From Piliocolobus tephrosceles (taxonomy: Eukaryota; Chordata; Mammalia; Primates; Cercopithecidae): a stretch of 64,000 nucleotides of DNA. The notes under the pieces were generated by a model, which was not told the origin of the DNA, did not search any database, and saw only the letters and a program-made list of their open reading frames with translations. Within the stretch, counting starts at the first letter, position 1; each line of letters opens with the position of its first letter. Location of the stretch: contig NC_045439.1 in NCBI RefSeq assembly GCF_002776525.5, forward strand, positions 155,213,407 to 155,277,406. The letters are read 5' to 3'. This document shows positions 60,846 to 64,000 of the stretch, one piece after another. The position numbers and the translations under genes were made by a program.

Positions 60846-61056
60846 TTTGCAAAGGTAGGAACAAGGACTTGAGTAGAGGGTATTCCCTTATGTTGGAACA
60901 TCTTGTTTTTAGGAGAAAAACAAAACCTGGTCTGTTCTGGTCTGGGATCTATGTGTTTCCTTAAAGTCCCAGTTTGATAATGTCACATTTACCACAAGCA
61001 ACTTCATTTTTGTTTGATTTTGTCTGTTGGGGCCTAATGCATGAGCTCAGTCCAAA
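60846..61056 (+). repeat. 211-bp direct duplication, copy 1
   Basis: TTTGCAAAGGTAGGAACAAG to GAGCTCAGTCCAAA. About ten substitutions against copy 2. Confidence 0.93.
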
Positions 61057-61377
61057 ACAAGGGCCTCCCATAATTTTCTTTAAAAAAAAAATTCCCCCTT
61101 TCTGGTTAGGTTCTCACTTAGGTAGGTTACCACACGACCAAAACTTAGGGCCTTAGCACCAAGTTTTGACAGCCAAAATTATGGTAAGTGGCCAGTATGT
61201 TCACACACAGAATTCCTTTTACAAGATTAATTTTTCACAAACTTTCCACAACTTGTTCATACCTTTAGTTTATCTTACCTAATTTAAAACAATCTTTTAA
61301 CCCTCTGAATTTAGGAAAGAAAATCCACATTTTGATGACTTCTTTTAATCTTTTACTAAAAACACCTTTTACTTTCC

Positions 61378-61733
61378 TGATATGGTTTGGCTGTGTCCCC
61401 ACCCAAATCTCATCTTGAATTCTTGTGTGTTGTAGGGGGTACCTGGTGGGAGGTGGAAGTAGTTGAATTGTGGGGGCAGGTCCTTCCCATGCTCTTCTCA
61501 TGATAGTAAGTCTCATGAAATCTGATGGTTTTATAAGTGGGAGTTTCCCTGCACACTCTCTTTGCCTGCCACCATCCACGTAAGATGTGACTTGTTCCTC
61601 CTTGCCTTTGGCCATGATTGTGAGGCCTTCTCAGCCACGTGGAACTGTAAGCCCATTAAACTTTTTTTTTTTTTAAATAAATTTCCCAGTCTCAAGTGTG
61701 TCTTTATCAGCAGCGTGAAAACAGACTAATATA
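61378..61733 (+). mobile_element. THE1 LTR (ERVL-MaLR)
   Basis: It starts TGATATGGTTTGGCTGTGTC and includes CCCACCCAAATCTCATCTTG, CATGATTGTGAGGCCTTCTC and TTATCAGCAGCGTGAAAACA. TTTCC (61373-61377) and TTTCT (61734-61738) look like a 5-bp TSD with one mismatch. Confidence 0.92.
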
Positions 61734-62053
61734 TTTCTTTACACACCTTGCATGTAAAACTTTTTTTAGTAGTCTCAATTGCATGATATAATGGTGACTG
61801 TTAGGAGCTTCTAGTGCATACATTTCCTTTCATGAATCCTTTCACAACTTACAAAGACCATCTACAACATGCCTGGACTTTCCGAATTGTCCTAAACATC
61901 CCTCTTATTAAATAACTAGTTATTTTACTTTAGGACAAGATTTTGCCATACAAGATCCTTTTTTATATACAACCTCTTTTCTTTATAACTTCTTTGCATA
62001 GCTAAGGGACATGGCTAATTCCACATGTCTCCAGGCCTTAGGTGGTTCCTACC

Positions 62054-62264
62054 TTTGCAAAGGTAGGAATAAGGACTTGAGTACAGGATATCCCCTTATG
62101 TTGGAACATCTTGTTTTTAGGAGAAAAACAAAACCTGGTCTGTTCTGGCCTAGGATCTATATGTTTCCTTAAAGTCTCAGTTTGATAACGTCACATTTAC
62201 CACAAGCAACTTCATTTTTGTTTGGTTTTGTCTGTTGGGGCCTAATGCATGAGCTCAGTCCAAA
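62054..62264 (+). repeat. 211-bp direct duplication, copy 2
   Basis: About 95% identical to 60846-61056, starting 1,208 bp downstream with no length difference. Its left edge lies in a 24-bp perfect palindrome. Confidence 0.93.
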
Positions 62265-62589
62265 GATTCTTAGGTAAGATTCTTAGGTAGAGTCTTACGC
62301 TCCAGAGTAGGTTAACTGAACAATTTTCAGAAGCTAAAGAAGCAGTTTCTGACCTTAAAGCATTCAACAAACCTAATGTCCGACCTGCATAATTTAAACC
62401 GCATGTTTACATTCTGAAGACATTTTGAAGACATTTTTATTTTACCCATAATCTTTAAAAATGTTTATTTCCCAAAGATTACCAAAGTTACAGGAACTAA
62501 ACGGCATTACAGTTTTTAATTTTTTCAAAATATTTGATTTAAGCACTTATTTTTCTTTAGGCCAATTAGAGCTCTTTTATGTAAACATT

Positions 62590-62610
62590 ACACACACACA
62601 CACACACACA
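62590..62610. repeat. (CA)n microsatellite
   Basis: About 21 bp of CA repeats. Confidence 0.9.
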
Positions 62611-64000
62611 TAACTACACAGAAGAAGATCCAATAGTTGTAAGATTTTTCATTTACTAGTTTCTAAGTTTTTTTTAAATTGGATTACTTCTTCAGGGTGG
62701 AGTCCTTGGAGAAATAGGACCAGGAAAGTATGCAGTTTCTACAGTCTAATATAATAAGCAGGCACAGCTGGAAGGCAGAACAGATCTCCAGAAATTAAGG
62801 GTCCCATCTTTATACCAGATCCTGGATTTCAAAAAGAGGGAGTCAGCCCATATCCCATGGGAGTCTTCAAAGTCATTTCCTGATACCCCTGATAACTCAA
62901 AATTATCAGCTAACACCATGCAAAACTGAACAAAATCTTAGATTTTGAGAGGGATCTATCTGCTTTTAATTCCTGAGACTTCATGAGGAAAACAGAGGTT
63001 TTTCCCAAAACAGGGTCTGTGGTGTTTCCTCTGCTTTTCCCAGGGTGTCCCAGGCTGTTAGAACTTGAGTATTTGGTTTTAATTAAGCTGACTTTTAAAT
63101 ATAGCACTCTTTATAAACGTTTTTAAAAATCTCTTATTACTCGACTTTAGCCACACCAAGTGGCCAGTATTTCTCACTTTTAAACTTTACCAAAAGTAAC
63201 CTCACAGGTGAAAACAAGAAGCCTCAACTAAGTTTATGACTTAACCACAAGTCTATAAGGTACTTTCAAAGAGGTGGCAAACAGTTTTCATAAAATCTAG
63301 AATCTTCAAAGGTAACTAAGAGAAAGGCAGATATAAGAAGGGAAGCTAGAAGTTGTTCGTGGTGGGGGAAAGAGAATCAGCAAATGGTAAAGGCCATGCA
63401 GATATTAACCAGAAAGTACACATTTCCTAAGCCAGGCCACCATTGTAAAATGTCAAAGACCAAAAGAAAGTACCGCCATGTGGTTACAAGGTCAGGCTCC
63501 CAAGGACATAAAACAAAATGGAAATCACATCCAGGTTTTTGCTTGTTTCAGGGAACTGCAACAAAGTTTGTTACTGACCAGTTTGGCAGACTGGCTTGAA
63601 CAGTGGGTTTATGTGCTTCTAAGCCCATGTATTATCCTAAGGTGTTCTTCTTATGATAAACCATACAGAAAGACACACAAACCATACTAGATTGGCTACA
63701 GCTTAAGATTAACCTCAGAAATCACTTTTTTCCATTAATCAAACTTTATAGGAGTTAAACAGTGATTTTTACCATTCATTCAACCAGTTTGCACAGAGAG
63801 AGAGACGGGAAGTCTGAGTCATAAGAAATTTTTACCCTTTTTGCCAGTATATCAGATTTCTGGGTTCTCTTTCCCTACGAGACCCTAGTGACCCTGTTTG
63901 CCACACTGTAGCTCCGGGGTTCATCCTGCATCACAAAGAAAAATCATGAAACCACAGGCAAAATCCTCAAATTTGCAAGTTGCTGACCAAGGAGTTGCAT

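Larger units (their letters stand above)
45163..64000 (+). other. FMN1: FMN1 intron downstream of the common exon (partial)
   Basis: The intron starts with GTAATG and runs past the window end. It contains two young Alus, two minisatellites, an assembly gap, L1 and a dense LTR zone, each listed separately. Stretches where I recognise nothing certain are 45163-45660, 45990-46850, 47700-48150, 48900-50620, 52020-52640, 53180-53510, 56300-56550, 57850-58130 and 59000-59250. The segment 46850-47290 looks like an old repeat (possibly LTR-like) that the 61-bp minisatellite grew from. Confidence 0.8.
60720..64000 (-). pseudogene. degraded internal region of endogenous retrovirus (partial)
   Basis: This follows the 3' LTR and polypurine tract and so is the 3' part of a proviral interior lying on the minus strand, continuing to or past the window end. 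No frame longer than about 70 codons stays open outside the THE1 insert, and I could not identify gag, pol or env motifs. A THE1 LTR (61378-61733) interrupts it, and a 211-bp segment occurs twice. ERV identity rests mainly on the LTR and polypurine tract, so parts could be unrelated intron. Confidence 0.45.

Noticed and set aside
61265..61615. A 116-codon minus-strand frame
   Set aside because: Most of it is the reverse of a THE1 LTR.
1..64000. CRISPR arrays, bacterial operons, tRNA or rRNA genes
   Set aside because: None seen. The tandem repeats are minisatellites without spacers, and the tRNA-like text belongs to MIR elements.

Overview
This window is primate genomic DNA, most likely from an Old World monkey (macaque or baboon type). 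Eighteen Alu copies, several LINE-1 fragments, LTRs of primate ERV1/ERVL/MaLR type, MIR, L2 and hAT-Charlie elements fill long introns. Two young Alus (45675 and 50636) carry GATCCGGCCACTGCA in the right arm, where human AluY normally reads GATCGCGCCACTGCA. I know that variant from the Old World monkey AluYR lineage. The window belongs to one gene, formin-1 (FMN1), transcribed on the + strand.

Three FMN1 coding exons are present. (1) 23548-23723 is a 176-bp internal exon of the long isoform. (2) 42261-43634 is a 458-codon exon with its own ATG, in-frame stop just upstream and promoter-like motifs, so it is the first coding exon of the short isoform. (3) 45045-45162 is the common exon. Exons 1 and 2 both end in phase 0 and both join exon 3 in frame, so the window shows a choice between two N-termini. 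The FH1 and FH2 actin-assembly domains are not in the window and should lie downstream.

Layout: 1-23547 is the intron before the long-isoform exon. It holds L1, MIR, L2, MER20, MER30, another hAT-like element and six Alus. 23724 to about 41820 is an 18-kb intron with nested repeats (an L1 carrying a copy of nearby FMN1 intron; a MER21-like LTR carrying another LTR) and nine Alus. 41820-43634 holds the candidate internal promoter, 5' leader and short-isoform exon. 43635-45044 is a short intron. 45163-64000 is the next intron. It has two AluYR-like inserts, a 61-bp minisatellite, a 25-27 bp VNTR with a 400-N assembly gap, and from 53.7 kb onward a dense zone of L1 and endogenous retroviral LTRs, ending in part of a minus-strand provirus interrupted by a THE1 LTR.

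I found no new enzymatic or defence system. What stands out is local DNA rearrangement. Four direct duplications lie 0.9-1.4 kb apart, three near-perfect or perfect inverted repeats look like template-switch scars, and there are two minisatellites, one with a recurring palindrome and YY1-like GCCGCCATGAG cores. Family names for repeats come from memory of consensus sequences and were not run through RepeatMasker.
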